64,000 bases of DNA from Volucribacter psittacicida (GTDB lineage: Bacteria; Pseudomonadota; Gammaproteobacteria; Enterobacterales; Pasteurellaceae). A program made the translations under genes and the position numbers. The stretch covers positions 531,744 to 595,743 of the forward strand of contig NZ_SMFT01000002.1 of assembly GCF_004339025.1 (NCBI RefSeq). The letters are read 5' to 3'. Positions 45,487 to 54,006 of the stretch are shown piece after piece (positions within the stretch are counted from its first letter, which is position 1; each line of letters opens with the position of its first letter). Under the pieces are notes generated by a model. It was not told where the DNA came from. It made no database searches and saw only the letters and a list, made by a program, of their open reading frames with translations.

Positions 45487-46036
45487 AAAACCTAGTGTAC
45501 AGCTTGCACTCAATGGCACACCGATTTATTTAAATAATATCATTATGAGTTTGTCCGTTAAACGAGAAGAAAAAGATATGAGCGGACAAAAATCAAGTAC
45601 AAAGAAAAGTGATAAAGGTATTAAAGCAAAAGAATTAACCGTTAATGGGATTATTCCTTATAAATGTAAAGAATGGTTGACGGATTTATTTAAATTGGCA
45701 GAGGCGGAAGATGAAAAAGGCGAGCAAGTAAAATATCGTGTATCAGCAATTATTGCTGAATCAGTGAATATGCGTGAAGTTACCTTTAGCGATAGCATTA
45801 CCGCAACGGAACAGCAAAATAATATGGCTTGGCAAATTTCTTTTACCTTGCGAGAAGTTAATTCTATTGCGGAGAAGAAAGAGGCGAGAAAAGCAAAACC
45901 ACAAGCCAAAGTGCAATCGGAGCAAGCCCCTGTAGCGAAACCGCAGACAGAGCAAACACAAGAGAGCCAACCAGAACAAGAGGATAATTCTTTTTGGAAA
46001 ACTCTTGATGACGCTGTTGGAAAAGTGAGAAATTAA
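45476..46036 (+). CDS. HP1-type tail protein, probable baseplate hub partner
   Basis: A 186-aa protein from the ATG at 45476 (MTIKKPSVQLALNGTPIYLN). The N-terminal two thirds is beta-rich and looks like a tube-like or hub-associated domain (VTFSDSITATEQQNNMAWQISFTLREVNS). The last 50 residues are a low-complexity Gln/Glu/Lys/Pro linker. It overlaps the gene before and abuts the hub-spike gene, so a LysM-less gpX/U-like hub role is plausible but unproven. Confidence 0.7.
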   Translation: MTIKKPSVQLALNGTPIYLNNIIMSLSVKREEKDMSGQKSSTKKSDKGIKAKELTVNGIIPYKCKEWLTDLFKLAEAEDEKGEQVKYRVSAIIAESVNMREVTFSDSITATEQQNNMAWQISFTLREVNSIAEKKEARKAKPQAKVQSEQAPVAKPQTEQTQESQPEQEDNSFWKTLDDAVGKVRN

Positions 46037-47638
46037 ATGAAGATAATTAAAAATTGCCTAATAAATGGCGAAACCTTAGAACTTGCCGAAGAATATTTAG
46101 TTTTAGAATTGAATAATACGGGGCGAGGGTTTATTACTGTTTTAACCGATAAAGATTGCGTAGGGAAAAGCGTGGAGCTAGAAATTGGTACTTACGATAA
46201 TTATTATAAATGGTTTAATGGTATTGTTGAACGTGAACAACATACTGATAATGGCTATAAAAAATTGTTTATTCGTGAGAAAGTCGCCATTTTTGAAAAG
46301 CCGTTAAATTGCTCACATCGTCATATTACTTTAAGAGAATTAGCCAAATGGATTAGCCAGCAAACGGGGATTGAAGTCAAAATCCCCGTTGCTGATTATG
46401 CGGACGAACCTATCCCATTATTTACCCACAATGGCAGTGGCTATCAATTATTGCATAATATTGGCAGACAATTTTCAATTCCTCATTATATGTGGCAACA
46501 ATCGCCTGATGGCTCATTGTTTATTGGTTCGCATAATGATTCAAGTTGGTTTGGTAAGAATATCGTATTAGATAGCGAAGTGACCTTATCAAATGGCAGT
46601 AATGAACTAACAATCCCTATTATGCCCGAGATTCGCCCAGGAATAATGATTAATGGCAATAAAATTACCAAAGTAGAATTAAGCGGTGATATTAATGTTT
46701 TATTCTGGGAAAACTTAGATCAAGTAGGAAAGCCTTTAGAAAAAAGCCCTGAACAACGGCAAATGGAAAAATGTTTCCCTGAATTAGCAGGTGGCTATCA
46801 TTTACCCAAATATGCAAAAATTATTGGCGTTGCTGATCCCTCTGGCGGTGGCGATATTTCCGATCCATTTCGCCCCAAATACGCCGTTGAATTACAAATT
46901 TTAGATGAAAACGGCAACGAGGATAGCACTGTGCCAGTTTATCCAGCCGTTCCGCTACCTGTAACAAGCACAGGTTCACAAGGGGGCGATTTTGCCTTTC
47001 CTGAAGTGGGAACGATAGTTGAGGTTGGTTTTGCTTATGGGCGTTCTGATAAGCCTTTCGTTCGCACTATGTTGGCTCAAGGAAAAACAGTGCCAGCCGT
47101 AGGCATAGGCGAACAGCTAAAACAACAACGCCCTGGCGTGTACGAGCGTACCGATTCCGCTGGGAATAAAATTCGTGAAACAGACCAGGATATAAAAGAT
47201 AAGTCTTTTACTCGAACCATTGAAACGGATCAGGAAAATAAAACCATTGGCACAGCTACGCACAATATTGATTCTGATATAACTGAAAATATTGGCGGCA
47301 ATCAAATCGTTAATGTGCTTGGCAATATTCAACAAACCACCGCAAGCAACAAAATATCAGGCGTTGGCGGAGATCTTAATGAACGTATCGAGGGCGTAGC
47401 TGAACGCTTATCCGGCACTAAAAATAGAATGGTTGCCCCTCAAAGCTATATGGGTTCACAAGACCAAAATATTTTTAGAATATTAGAGGAGCTGATCCAA
47501 ATTGTAGCAGATTTATCTAATACGGTAAGTTCACATACCCATAGAGGAAGCCCACCCCCTGATCAAGCTGGAACCTTTACTAACTATAAGAATAGAGCCG
47601 ACCAAGAAAAAGCAAAACTAACGCCAATCATAGAATAA
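46037..47638 (+). CDS. Baseplate hub-spike protein (gpD + gpV-like fusion)
   Basis: A 533-aa protein. The first half resembles gpD/VgrG hub domains (LRELAKWISQQTGIEVKIPVADY). The middle has an OB-fold-like phage baseplate V segment (FPEVGTIVEVGFAYGRSDKPFV). A beta-helical needle region follows, with repeated ...DSDITENIGGNQIVNVLGNIQQT units, then THRGSPPPDQAG at the end. One gene thus covers hub and spike. It is the last phage gene and is followed by a terminator. Confidence 0.85.
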   Translation: MKIIKNCLINGETLELAEEYLVLELNNTGRGFITVLTDKDCVGKSVELEIGTYDNYYKWFNGIVEREQHTDNGYKKLFIREKVAIFEKPLNCSHRHITLRELAKWISQQTGIEVKIPVADYADEPIPLFTHNGSGYQLLHNIGRQFSIPHYMWQQSPDGSLFIGSHNDSSWFGKNIVLDSEVTLSNGSNELTIPIMPEIRPGIMINGNKITKVELSGDINVLFWENLDQVGKPLEKSPEQRQMEKCFPELAGGYHLPKYAKIIGVADPSGGGDISDPFRPKYAVELQILDENGNEDSTVPVYPAVPLPVTSTGSQGGDFAFPEVGTIVEVGFAYGRSDKPFVRTMLAQGKTVPAVGIGEQLKQQRPGVYERTDSAGNKIRETDQDIKDKSFTRTIETDQENKTIGTATHNIDSDITENIGGNQIVNVLGNIQQTTASNKISGVGGDLNERIEGVAERLSGTKNRMVAPQSYMGSQDQNIFRILEELIQIVADLSNTVSSHTHRGSPPPDQAGTFTNYKNRADQEKAKLTPIIE

Positions 47639-47668
47639 TCTTTCCTTTATCCTAAAATACATCATCAA

Positions 47669-47700
47669 TGCCTTTGCTAATCCCAAAGGCATTTTTTATT
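47669..47700 (+). terminator. Terminator of the prophage late operon
   Basis: AATGCCTTTG-CTAATCC-CAAAGGCATT stem followed by TTTTTATT, 31 nt after the hub-spike stop. Confidence 0.88.
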
Positions 47701-47785
47701 TTCCACGTAAAATTTTTACGTAAAACTTCACGTCACGAAAAATCCACTTCCTCCCCCGCGGAATTTTTGAAAAATTTTGCTGATT

Positions 47786-47907
47786 TTTCAGTTAAATTTC
47801 AGGATAAAAATGAGATAAAACCAGTACGCAAAAGGGATCGCAATAATGATCTAAACTGAAAAAATTTCAGTGAATTTCAGTGGTTTTCAGTTAAAAATGA
47901 TCTGAAA
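47786..47907. repeat. TTTCAG iteron-like cluster in the right attachment arm
   Basis: Seven copies of TTTCAG or its complement CTGAAA lie within 122 bp (47786, 47797, 47856c, 47865, 47875, 47885, 47902c). Three of them are at 10-bp spacing, that is on one face of the helix. The region is non-coding and close to the attachment core. Cox/Xis binding or a cos-flanking packaging site are possible. The C-rich TCCTCCCCCGCGG just before (about 47750-47762) is a candidate cos. Confidence 0.5.
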
Positions 47908-47988
47908 AATCAACATAAATTCATAACATACTGATAAATAATAATATTTTATATTTTACGTCATCTTTTGATTGTTTTTTATTCGCTT

Positions 47989-48073
47989 TGGTGGCTGTTA
48001 CAGCCACCAGAATTTTTTATAAAAAGGTTGCCCAAAATACACAACAGCCACTGAACAGCCACCAAACAGCCAC
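47989..48073. promoter_or_regulatory. Integrase arm-type sites (ACAGCCAC repeats)
   Basis: An inverted pair TGGTGGCTG-TTA-CAGCCACCA (47989-48009) is followed by three direct ACAGCCAC copies at 48044, 48055 and 48066, spaced exactly 11 bp. The same octamer occurs once on the other side of the core at 16448. This is the usual layout of integrase arm sites in an attP. The inverted pair followed by ATTTTTT could also terminate transcription. The 550-bp gap 47639-48187 holds no gene. Confidence 0.6.
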
Positions 48074-48187
48074 TAGATGAACATTTAGCAAAATAAGCGA
48101 GTGAGGAATTAGCAAAAATTAGGTATAAAAAAAGCCGCTTACTGCGACTAACTTTGTGATTTTATTTATCTTTTTTTGACGTTTTAA

Positions 48188-48246
48188 ATGGTGCCCGAGG
48201 GCGGACTTGAACCGCCACAGCTCGAAAGCCGAGGGATTTTAAATCC
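48188..48246. repeat. Right attachment-site repeat (inside tRNA-Leu)
   Basis: The same 59 bases as 16299-16357, forming the 3' two thirds of the intact tRNA-Leu gene. Strand exchange must occur within these 59 bp; the end in the anticodon stem-loop is the place used by HP1 integrase. Confidence 0.93.
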
Positions 48247-48276
48247 CTTGTGTCTACCGATTTCACCACTCGGGCA
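48189..48276 (-). tRNA. tRNA-Leu(UAA)
   Basis: An 88-nt class II tRNA with encoded CCA. The acceptor stem TGCCCGA pairs with TCGGGCA. The anticodon loop TTTAAAA gives anticodon UAA, and the long variable arm CTCGGCTTTCGAG and the T arm GGTTCAAGTCC are present. It is the integration target of the prophage; the gene is restored by the att sequence. Confidence 0.95.
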
Positions 48277-48277
48277 A

Positions 48278-48353
<76 letters not shown>

Positions 48354-48398
48354 ATTGCTCTGAGTACGCTTTTTTAATATTCGTAATCAGTGAGGCGC

Positions 48399-48426
48399 AT
48401 TTTACTGACTTCTTGAAATCTGTCAA
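48399..48426 (-). promoter_or_regulatory. Promoter of the tRNA-Gly/tRNA-Leu unit
   Basis: On the minus strand TTGACA, a 16-bp spacer and TAAAAT, followed by a GC-rich discriminator (GCGCC) typical of stringently controlled stable RNA genes. It lies about 45 bp upstream of tRNA-Gly. Confidence 0.8.
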
Positions 48427-48554
48427 TCGTTGTTTTTCACTTTTTGGTTTATTTGATGAAAAAAAAGACATAAAAGAGATGGTGTTATGATTTAATGGGA
48501 GTTATTTTCTACTCATTCTAGTTTGAAATAAGAGAGAATAATTGTATTTTTATA

Positions 48555-48582
48555 TTGACAAATCTAAAAATATAGATATGAT
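48555..48582 (+). promoter_or_regulatory. Promoter and operator of the ArsR-type gene
   Basis: TTGACA, a 16-bp spacer and TATGAT form a consensus-like promoter 12 nt upstream of the start codon. Overlapping it is AAATCTA-N6-TAGATAT (48560-48579), an imperfect 20-bp palindrome also found at 48948-48967. Confidence 0.75.
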
Positions 48583-48593
48583 TTGCTCCCATT

Positions 48594-48905
48594 ATGGAAA
48601 TAAACGAAATTTTAAAGATTTTAAGTAATGAATACCGTTTGCAAATGTTGCAATGGTTAAAAGCGCCCTTGCAACATTTTTCTGTTTATCAAATGGCAAC
48701 TGAGGAAAAAAATTTTGAGGGTGGCGTTTGTGTAGGAGCTATTGCGACTAAAGCAGGTTTAGCACAATCTGTGGTATCGGGTTATTTAAATTCATTGAAA
48801 CAAGCTGGGTTGGTTGAATCAAAACGTGTGGGTAAATGGACCTATTATCGTTATAATCCAAAAGCGATTGAGAGATTCTTACAGCAATTACAGTATTATT
48901 TATAA
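48594..48905 (+). CDS. ArsR-family transcriptional regulator
   Basis: A 103-aa winged-helix protein: ILSNEYRLQMLQWLKAPLQHF (helices 1-2), IATKAGLAQSVVSGYLNSLKQAGLVESKRVGKWTYYRY (recognition helix and wing). The cysteine typical of metal-sensing members is limited to GGVCVGAIA, so the signal may be redox or a small molecule rather than arsenite. The palindrome in its promoter is repeated before the next gene, suggesting autoregulation and control of the flavin oxidoreductase. An uptake signal lies after the stop. Confidence 0.88.
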   Translation: MEINEILKILSNEYRLQMLQWLKAPLQHFSVYQMATEEKNFEGGVCVGAIATKAGLAQSVVSGYLNSLKQAGLVESKRVGKWTYYRYNPKAIERFLQQLQYYL

Positions 48906-48947
48906 ACAAAAGTGCGGTGCGTTTATCGCATTTTTTTATCAGTCTAT

Positions 48948-48967
48948 AAATCTATTTTTTTAGATTT
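48948..48967 (+). promoter_or_regulatory. Second ArsR-type operator, upstream of the OYE gene
   Basis: AAATCTA-TTTTTT-TAGATTT is a perfect 7+7 inverted repeat with 6-bp spacing. It is the same half-site and spacing as in the ArsR gene promoter 388 bp upstream. Confidence 0.7.
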
Positions 48968-48991
48968 AAGGAAATGTAAATAGGAGAAAAT

Positions 48992-50128
48992 ATGCAAGTA
49001 GAAAAATTTAGTCCTTTATTTCAACATTATCAATTAAATAACGGTGTAACGATTAAAAATCGTTTAGTGGTTGCCCCAATGACGCATTATGGCTCTCATT
49101 CAGATGGCAGTATAAGCGAACAAGAACGCCGCTTTTTAGCGCATCGTGCAACGGATTTTGGTCTGTTTATTACCGCTGCAACACTCGTTTCATTAGAGGG
49201 GAAAGCTTTTGTGGGGCAACCCTATGCTACTCAAGCTTCGGATTTAGCCAGCTTGCAAGCGCAGGCGGATATAATCAAACAGCAGGGGGCTAAGGCGGTT
49301 TTGCAAATTCATCATGGCGGTGATCAAGCCTTACCTGAGTTGCTTGAAGGTACTTTGCCAGTTTCTCCCTCAGGAACGCATCAAACTGAAACATTAACTG
49401 AAAAACAAATTATTGATATTATTAATCATTTTGCTCAAGCTGCTGATTTGGCGATTCAAGCTGGATTTGATGGCGTGGAAATTCATGGGGCAAATGGCTA
49501 TTTAATCCAACAATTTTTCTCGGCACAAACTAACCAGCGTACGGATCAATGGGGAGGCTCATTGGAAAATCGTTTGCGTTTTCCCTTAGCCATTATTGAT
49601 GCTATTGATCAGGTACGTCAACAACATCAACGCCCTGATTTTATTATTGGTTATCGTTTTTCACCAGAAGAGCCAGGCGAAAGAGGATTGACGATGAGCG
49701 ACACCTTTGCTTTGCTTGATGCTTTAGTCAAAAAACCGCTCCAATATTTACATATTTCACTTTGGGATTTCTATAAAAAAGCACGCCGTGGCGCAAATCC
49801 AGAATTAACCCGAATAGAGCAAATTCATCAACATATTGATGGAAAGTTACCTTTAATTGGGGTGGGATCTTTATTATCGGGGCAACAAATCCTAGATGCC
49901 TTTAATACGGGGTGGGCTGAATTTATTGCGGTTGGTAAAGCGGTCATGATTAATCCTAATCTTGCCACCTTACTTAAAACAGGACAAGAACAAAAAATTG
50001 AAATCACTATCGATCCTCAGCGTACAGATCATTATGATTTTCCTGATAATTTGTGGCAACAACAATTACAAGGTTTATCCTATTTGCCACCATTAGAGGG
50101 TAAAGATTGGAAACCCGTAGATATTTAA
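48992..50128 (+). CDS. NADH:flavin oxidoreductase of the Old Yellow Enzyme family
   Basis: A 378-aa FMN-dependent TIM-barrel ene-reductase. It has NGVTIKNRLVVAPMTHYGSHSDG at the FMN site and FDGVEIHGANGYLIQQFFSAQTNQRTDQWGGSLENRLRF, the family signature. GYRFSPEEPGERGLTM follows. It probably reduces electrophilic enals, quinones or nitro compounds. The shared operator implies control by the adjacent ArsR-type regulator, a pair analogous to other redox-sensing regulator/OYE modules. A terminator follows. Confidence 0.88.
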   Translation: MQVEKFSPLFQHYQLNNGVTIKNRLVVAPMTHYGSHSDGSISEQERRFLAHRATDFGLFITAATLVSLEGKAFVGQPYATQASDLASLQAQADIIKQQGAKAVLQIHHGGDQALPELLEGTLPVSPSGTHQTETLTEKQIIDIINHFAQAADLAIQAGFDGVEIHGANGYLIQQFFSAQTNQRTDQWGGSLENRLRFPLAIIDAIDQVRQQHQRPDFIIGYRFSPEEPGERGLTMSDTFALLDALVKKPLQYLHISLWDFYKKARRGANPELTRIEQIHQHIDGKLPLIGVGSLLSGQQILDAFNTGWAEFIAVGKAVMINPNLATLLKTGQEQKIEITIDPQRTDHYDFPDNLWQQQLQGLSYLPPLEGKDWKPVDI

Positions 50129-50140
50129 TATATTTTCATA

Positions 50141-50168
50141 GGGGTTAGCGAGTTACTAACCCTTTTTA
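50141..50168 (+). terminator. Terminator after the OYE gene
   Basis: GGGTTAG-CGAGTTA-CTAACCC stem followed by TTTTTATTTT. Confidence 0.85.
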
Positions 50169-50261
50169 TTTTAGTTATATGATATGCCGATAATGGCTTT
50201 TATAAGCCTTGAGTTTATGCCAAAATAACGACATTGTTTTCAGAATAAAAGGCAAAGATTA

Positions 50262-51374
50262 ATGACTTATCAATTAGATACCCAACTTGTGCAATTAGGT
50301 AATCGTTCCGATCCTCGTGTGGGTTCGGTTGCAACACCTATTCATTTATCAACAGCGTATAGCCATACAGATATTAAAGGTGTCGCTCCTGCTGATGCGT
50401 TTGATTATATTCGTACTAAAAATCCCACTCGTACGGTACTAGAAGAGGGGATTGCAAGATTAGAAGGGGGAGATAATGGTTTTGCTTGTTCATCGGGTAT
50501 GGCGGCAATTCAATTAGTGATGAGCCTATTTCGTAGTCCAGATGAATGGATTATTTCAAGTGATGTATATGGTGGGACTTATCGTCTGTTGGACTTTGCT
50601 TACAAAAATAACCACGGCGTTAAACCTGTTTATGTGGATACCACCTCATTAACCGCCATTGAGCAAGCCATTAATTCAAATACTAAAGCGATTTTTATTG
50701 AAACACCCTCTAATCCTTTAATGGAAGAGTCAGATGTAGCGGCTATCGCTAAAATTGCTAAAGCTCATAATTTGTTGTTGATTGTTGATAATACTTTCCT
50801 TACCCCAGTTTTATTTCGCCCAATGGAGCACGGGGCGGATATTGTTATTCATAGTGCCACGAAATATTTAGCGGGACATAATGATGTATTAGCAGGATTA
50901 GTGGTAACGAAAGGGCAAGAATTGGCTGAGCGTTTATTTTATATCCAAAATGGTGCGGGCCCAGTATTGTCGCCGTTTGACAGTTATTTAACTATTCGAG
51001 GTTTGAAAACATTGGCATTAAGAATGGAACGCCATCAACAAAATGCACAACAAATTGCTCAATTTTTGTCAACTTGTCCACAAATCAGTGATGTGCTTTA
51101 TCCTAACAAAGGTGGTATGCTCTCTTTCCGTTTGCAACAAGAAAGCTGGGTAATTCCTTTCTTAAAATCCTTAAAACTTATCACTTTTGCCGAAAGTCTA
51201 GGGGGCACAGAAAGTTTTATTACCTATCCAGCGACTCAAACCCATATGGATATTCCTGAACAAGAACGTATTGCACGAGGCGTATGTAACCGTTTATTAC
51301 GATTTTCTGTGGGAATTGAACATATTGATGATATCAAAGCGGATTTAACTCAAGCATTGGCACAATTTAAATAA
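50262..51374 (+). CDS. metB: Cystathionine gamma-synthase
   Basis: A PLP enzyme of methionine biosynthesis (370 aa) that condenses O-succinylhomoserine (or the acetyl ester) with cysteine. It has YIRTKNPTRTVLEEGIARLEGG, FACSSGMAAIQLV, SSDVYGGTYRLLD and the PLP lysine motif HSATKYLAGHNDVLAG. The C-terminal SLGGTESFITYPATQTH is of MetB type. It reads closely like Haemophilus MetB. It has its own upstream gap and is followed by trxA. Confidence 0.93.
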   Translation: MTYQLDTQLVQLGNRSDPRVGSVATPIHLSTAYSHTDIKGVAPADAFDYIRTKNPTRTVLEEGIARLEGGDNGFACSSGMAAIQLVMSLFRSPDEWIISSDVYGGTYRLLDFAYKNNHGVKPVYVDTTSLTAIEQAINSNTKAIFIETPSNPLMEESDVAAIAKIAKAHNLLLIVDNTFLTPVLFRPMEHGADIVIHSATKYLAGHNDVLAGLVVTKGQELAERLFYIQNGAGPVLSPFDSYLTIRGLKTLALRMERHQQNAQQIAQFLSTCPQISDVLYPNKGGMLSFRLQQESWVIPFLKSLKLITFAESLGGTESFITYPATQTHMDIPEQERIARGVCNRLLRFSVGIEHIDDIKADLTQALAQFK

Positions 51375-51511
51375 GCTATTAAAGCGATTTATGACATTGT
51401 GATTTTGCTTATGTTATTATTCTTAATAAGGAAAAATGGTATTACTCTTGAAAAAAGGATTATTACACTTATTTTAGAGTAATTAATGATAATCTAACAA
51501 AGGAAGAAAAA

Positions 51512-51835
51512 ATGAGTGAAGTTTTACATATTAGTGATGCAAGTTTTGAACAAGAGGTATTACGTTCAGAAGTTCCTGTCTTATTAGATTTTTGGGCACC
51601 TTGGTGTGGACCTTGTAAAATGATCGCCCCTGTACTTGATGAATTAGCAACAGAATTTGGCGATAAAGTCAAAATTGCAAAAATTAATATTGATGAAAAT
51701 GAACAGGTTGCAGCACAATTTGGTGTACGCAGTATTCCAACCTTAATGTTATTTAAAGAAGGAAAAGAGGTTGCAACGCAAGTAGGTGCATTACCAAAAA
51801 GCCAGCTTGCTGCTTTTGTGCAACAGCATATTTAA
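51512..51835 (+). CDS. trxA: Thioredoxin 1
   Basis: A 107-aa thioredoxin with the redox motif WCGPC (Cys32, Cys35) in [14 protein letters not shown] and the cis-proline region SIPTLMLFK. It reduces disulfides in ribonucleotide reductase, PAPS reductase and other cytosolic proteins. AAAGGAAG lies upstream of the ATG. Monocistronic, with a terminator downstream. Confidence 0.96.
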   Translation: MSEVLHISDASFEQEVLRSEVPVLLDFWAPWCGPCKMIAPVLDELATEFGDKVKIAKINIDENEQVAAQFGVRSIPTLMLFKEGKEVATQVGALPKSQLAAFVQQHI

Positions 51836-51858
51836 TTAAGATAATTGCTATTAATAAC

Positions 51859-51890
51859 AAGCGTAGTTTAATAAAAACTACGCTTTTTTA
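51859..51890 (+). terminator. Terminator of trxA
   Basis: AAGCGTAGTTT-AATAA-AAACTACGCTT stem followed by TTTTTATT. Confidence 0.9.
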
Positions 51891-51930
51891 TTGAAATGAT
51901 TATAAAATTGACCGCGCTTTTAAATTATAT

Positions 51931-51994
51931 ATCCGTCTAACTTTAAATAAAATTGTATTGACACGACTATCTTGTTTTAGATTGACACCATTAT
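51931..51994 (-). repeat. Internally deleted MITE-like repeat, copy F
   Basis: About 64 bp. The left part ATCCGTCTAACTTTAAATAA resembles the left end of copy A, and the right part CTTGTTTTAGATTGACACCA resembles its right end; the middle 40 bp is missing. It lies in the 365-bp gap between trxA and nudC. The remainder of that gap (about 51995-52200) is AT-rich and I see nothing else in it. Confidence 0.6.
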
Positions 51995-52200
51995 AATATT
52001 TAAAAATATTAGCCATTTAGTTTTACATAAGGTAATTGGCGGTATCACGATATATTTCCATTATTTTCTTAGTTAAAGAAAACCTAAATGAAATTTCATC
52101 ACAACTAACTGTAGATTCTTGATAGATACTGTATGTAAGTTTAATATAACTTTATTATTTACTATAAGTAAAAGAGAATTAATTTATTAAGAGTATACTT

Positions 52201-52977
52201 ATGCAAAAAATTAAACCAACAGACAGCGGCTTTTGGCTGCTCACGCAAGGCTCTCATTTACATTTAATTGATGGCAAATTACCTTATGGTTATGCCAAAG
52301 AGTTTCAATTAGAGGGCTTACAAGCCATGGTTATTGGTGAGTTAGAACATCAACCCCTTTGGTTGGTGGCAGAGGAGCCAAACTCTCGGCGAGCTTATTT
52401 TTCGCTGCGTGATTTACTTTATTTGCCTGAGCGTACCTTTAATTTATTAAGTCGTGGGATTGAGCTGAATTATTTTTTTAATACCCATCAATTTTGTGGT
52501 AAATGTGGGCATAAAACAGGGCTGGCACAAGATGAATGGGCGGTGGAATGTGAGCAATGTCATTTTCGTACTTATCCTGTGATTTGTCCTTCAATTATCG
52601 TGGCGGTACGGCGAGGAAAAGAGATTTTGTTAGCTTGTCATCAGCGTCATAAAGAAAGCCTGATGTACACAACCTTAGCGGGATTTGTGGAAGTAGGGGA
52701 AACCTTTGAACAAGCTGTGGCGCGAGAAATCTTTGAGGAAACGAGTATTAAAGTGAAAAATATTCGTTATGTAGCTAGTCAACCTTGGGCGTTTCCAAAT
52801 TCTCAAATGGTGGGATTTTTAGCGGACTATGCCGAGGGGGAAATTAATATTCAACCCACAGAAATTTATGATGCGAGGTGGTTTTCAGTAGAGGAAACCT
52901 TACCTAATTTACCACCACAAGGCACGATTGCTCGTAAATTAATCGAACAAACCCTCTTATTATGTCAACAGGAATGA
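52201..52977 (+). CDS. nudC: NAD(H) pyrophosphatase / RNA decapping enzyme NudC
   Basis: A 258-aa Nudix enzyme. A zinc ribbon of four cysteines (CGKCGHKTG ... CEQCHFRTYP, about residues 98-123) precedes the Nudix box GFVEVGETFEQAVAREIFEE and the NudC-specific SQPWAFPNSQM. It hydrolyses NADH and removes NAD caps from RNA. It sits alone before hemC. Confidence 0.94.
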   Translation: MQKIKPTDSGFWLLTQGSHLHLIDGKLPYGYAKEFQLEGLQAMVIGELEHQPLWLVAEEPNSRRAYFSLRDLLYLPERTFNLLSRGIELNYFFNTHQFCGKCGHKTGLAQDEWAVECEQCHFRTYPVICPSIIVAVRRGKEILLACHQRHKESLMYTTLAGFVEVGETFEQAVAREIFEETSIKVKNIRYVASQPWAFPNSQMVGFLADYAEGEINIQPTEIYDARWFSVEETLPNLPPQGTIARKLIEQTLLLCQQE

Positions 52978-53057
52978 ATATTCTCGGTGAATTCAACTGA
53001 CTTTTTGCCTTAACAATGATAGGATAGGGGCAAATATTTGACACAAAATTATAGGCT

Positions 53058-53987
53058 ATGACTGATAAAAAGACCTTAAGAATTGCCACTCGACAAAGTT
53101 TATTAGCGTTGTGGCAAGCCAATTATGTAAAACAGCGTTTACAACAATATTATCCTGAATTAAATGTTGAGCTTGTGCCGATGGTCACAAAAGGCGATGT
53201 GATTTTAGATTCGCCATTGGCGAAAATTGGTGGTAAAGGGTTATTTGTTAAAGAGTTAGAAAATGCCTTATTAGAACATCGTGCGGATATTGCGGTACAT
53301 TCAATGAAAGATGTGCCAATGGTTTTCCCTGAGGGCTTGATGCTTGCTGTAATTTGCCCGAGAGAAGATCCGCGCGATGTGTTTGTTTCTAATCATTATG
53401 CGAGTTTGGAGGACTTGCCTGAGGGGGCGGTGGTTGGTACATCGAGTTTACGCCGTCAATGCCAGTTAAAAGCCTTGCGTCCTGATTTGGTTATTCGTTC
53501 TTTACGCGGTAATGTGGGTACAAGATTGGGGAAATTAGATAATGGTGATTACGATGCCATTATTTTGGCTTCTGCGGGGCTAATTCGTTTGGGCGAAGCC
53601 CATCGGATTACGGAATTTCTTGATATAGAAACTTGTTTACCCGCAGTAGGTCAAGGTGCGGTAGGGATTGAATGCCGAGTTGATGATCATCAAGTGCAAG
53701 CCTTGTTAGCCCCTTTGGCTGATCCTACAACGCATTCTTGTGTGCTTGCAGAGCGTGCAATGAATCACCGTTTGCAAGGTGGTTGCCAAGTGCCGATTGC
53801 GGGTTATGCGGTGTTACAGAATGAGCAGCTTTATTTGCAAGCCTTAGTTGGTGCGGAAGATGGCAGCCAAATTATTCGTGCTTGTGCAACAAGTGCGGTG
53901 CAATTTGCGGAAGAATTAGGTGTACAGGTGGCTGAGGACTTATTACAGCAAGGGGCAGATAAGTTATTAACGGCGTTACATCAATAA
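53058..53987 (+). CDS. hemC: Porphobilinogen deaminase
   Basis: Polymerises four porphobilinogens into hydroxymethylbilane. The 309-aa protein has the N-terminal [17 protein letters not shown], active-site Asp region [10 protein letters not shown], substrate-binding [11 protein letters not shown] and [13 protein letters not shown]. The dipyrromethane cofactor cysteine is Cys243 in [13 protein letters not shown]. First gene of hemC-hemD-hemX-hemY. Confidence 0.96.
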   Translation: MTDKKTLRIATRQSLLALWQANYVKQRLQQYYPELNVELVPMVTKGDVILDSPLAKIGGKGLFVKELENALLEHRADIAVHSMKDVPMVFPEGLMLAVICPREDPRDVFVSNHYASLEDLPEGAVVGTSSLRRQCQLKALRPDLVIRSLRGNVGTRLGKLDNGDYDAIILASAGLIRLGEAHRITEFLDIETCLPAVGQGAVGIECRVDDHQVQALLAPLADPTTHSCVLAERAMNHRLQGGCQVPIAGYAVLQNEQLYLQALVGAEDGSQIIRACATSAVQFAEELGVQVAEDLLQQGADKLLTALHQ

Positions 53988-54006
53988 TGATGGGGAAAGG
54001 ATCAAG

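Larger units (their letters stand above)
16299..48246. mobile_element. HP1-type (P2-like) prophage integrated in tRNA-Leu(UAA)
   Basis: About 31.9 kb between two copies of a 59-bp repeat. The integrase is nearly identical in sequence pattern to HP1 Int. The repressor/cox switch, gpA-like replication protein, leftward portal/terminase, rightward capsid, DUF2586-type sheath, tube, lysis, tape measure, baseplate and fibre genes follow HP1/F108-type order. All expected modules are open, so the prophage looks intact. Accessory content includes an Ibs-like toxin locus, two methyltransferases, and a YidD/DUF4177/membrane-protein cassette between cI and int. Confidence 0.95.

Noticed and set aside
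47668-47859. 63-aa plus-strand ORF after the hub-spike gene
   Set aside because: Starts inside the terminator hairpin, has no ribosome site and low-complexity composition.
47786-47907. Repeated TTTCAG motif as a CRISPR or tandem repeat
   Set aside because: Units are only 6 bp, in both orientations, without uniform spacers; fits protein-binding sites.
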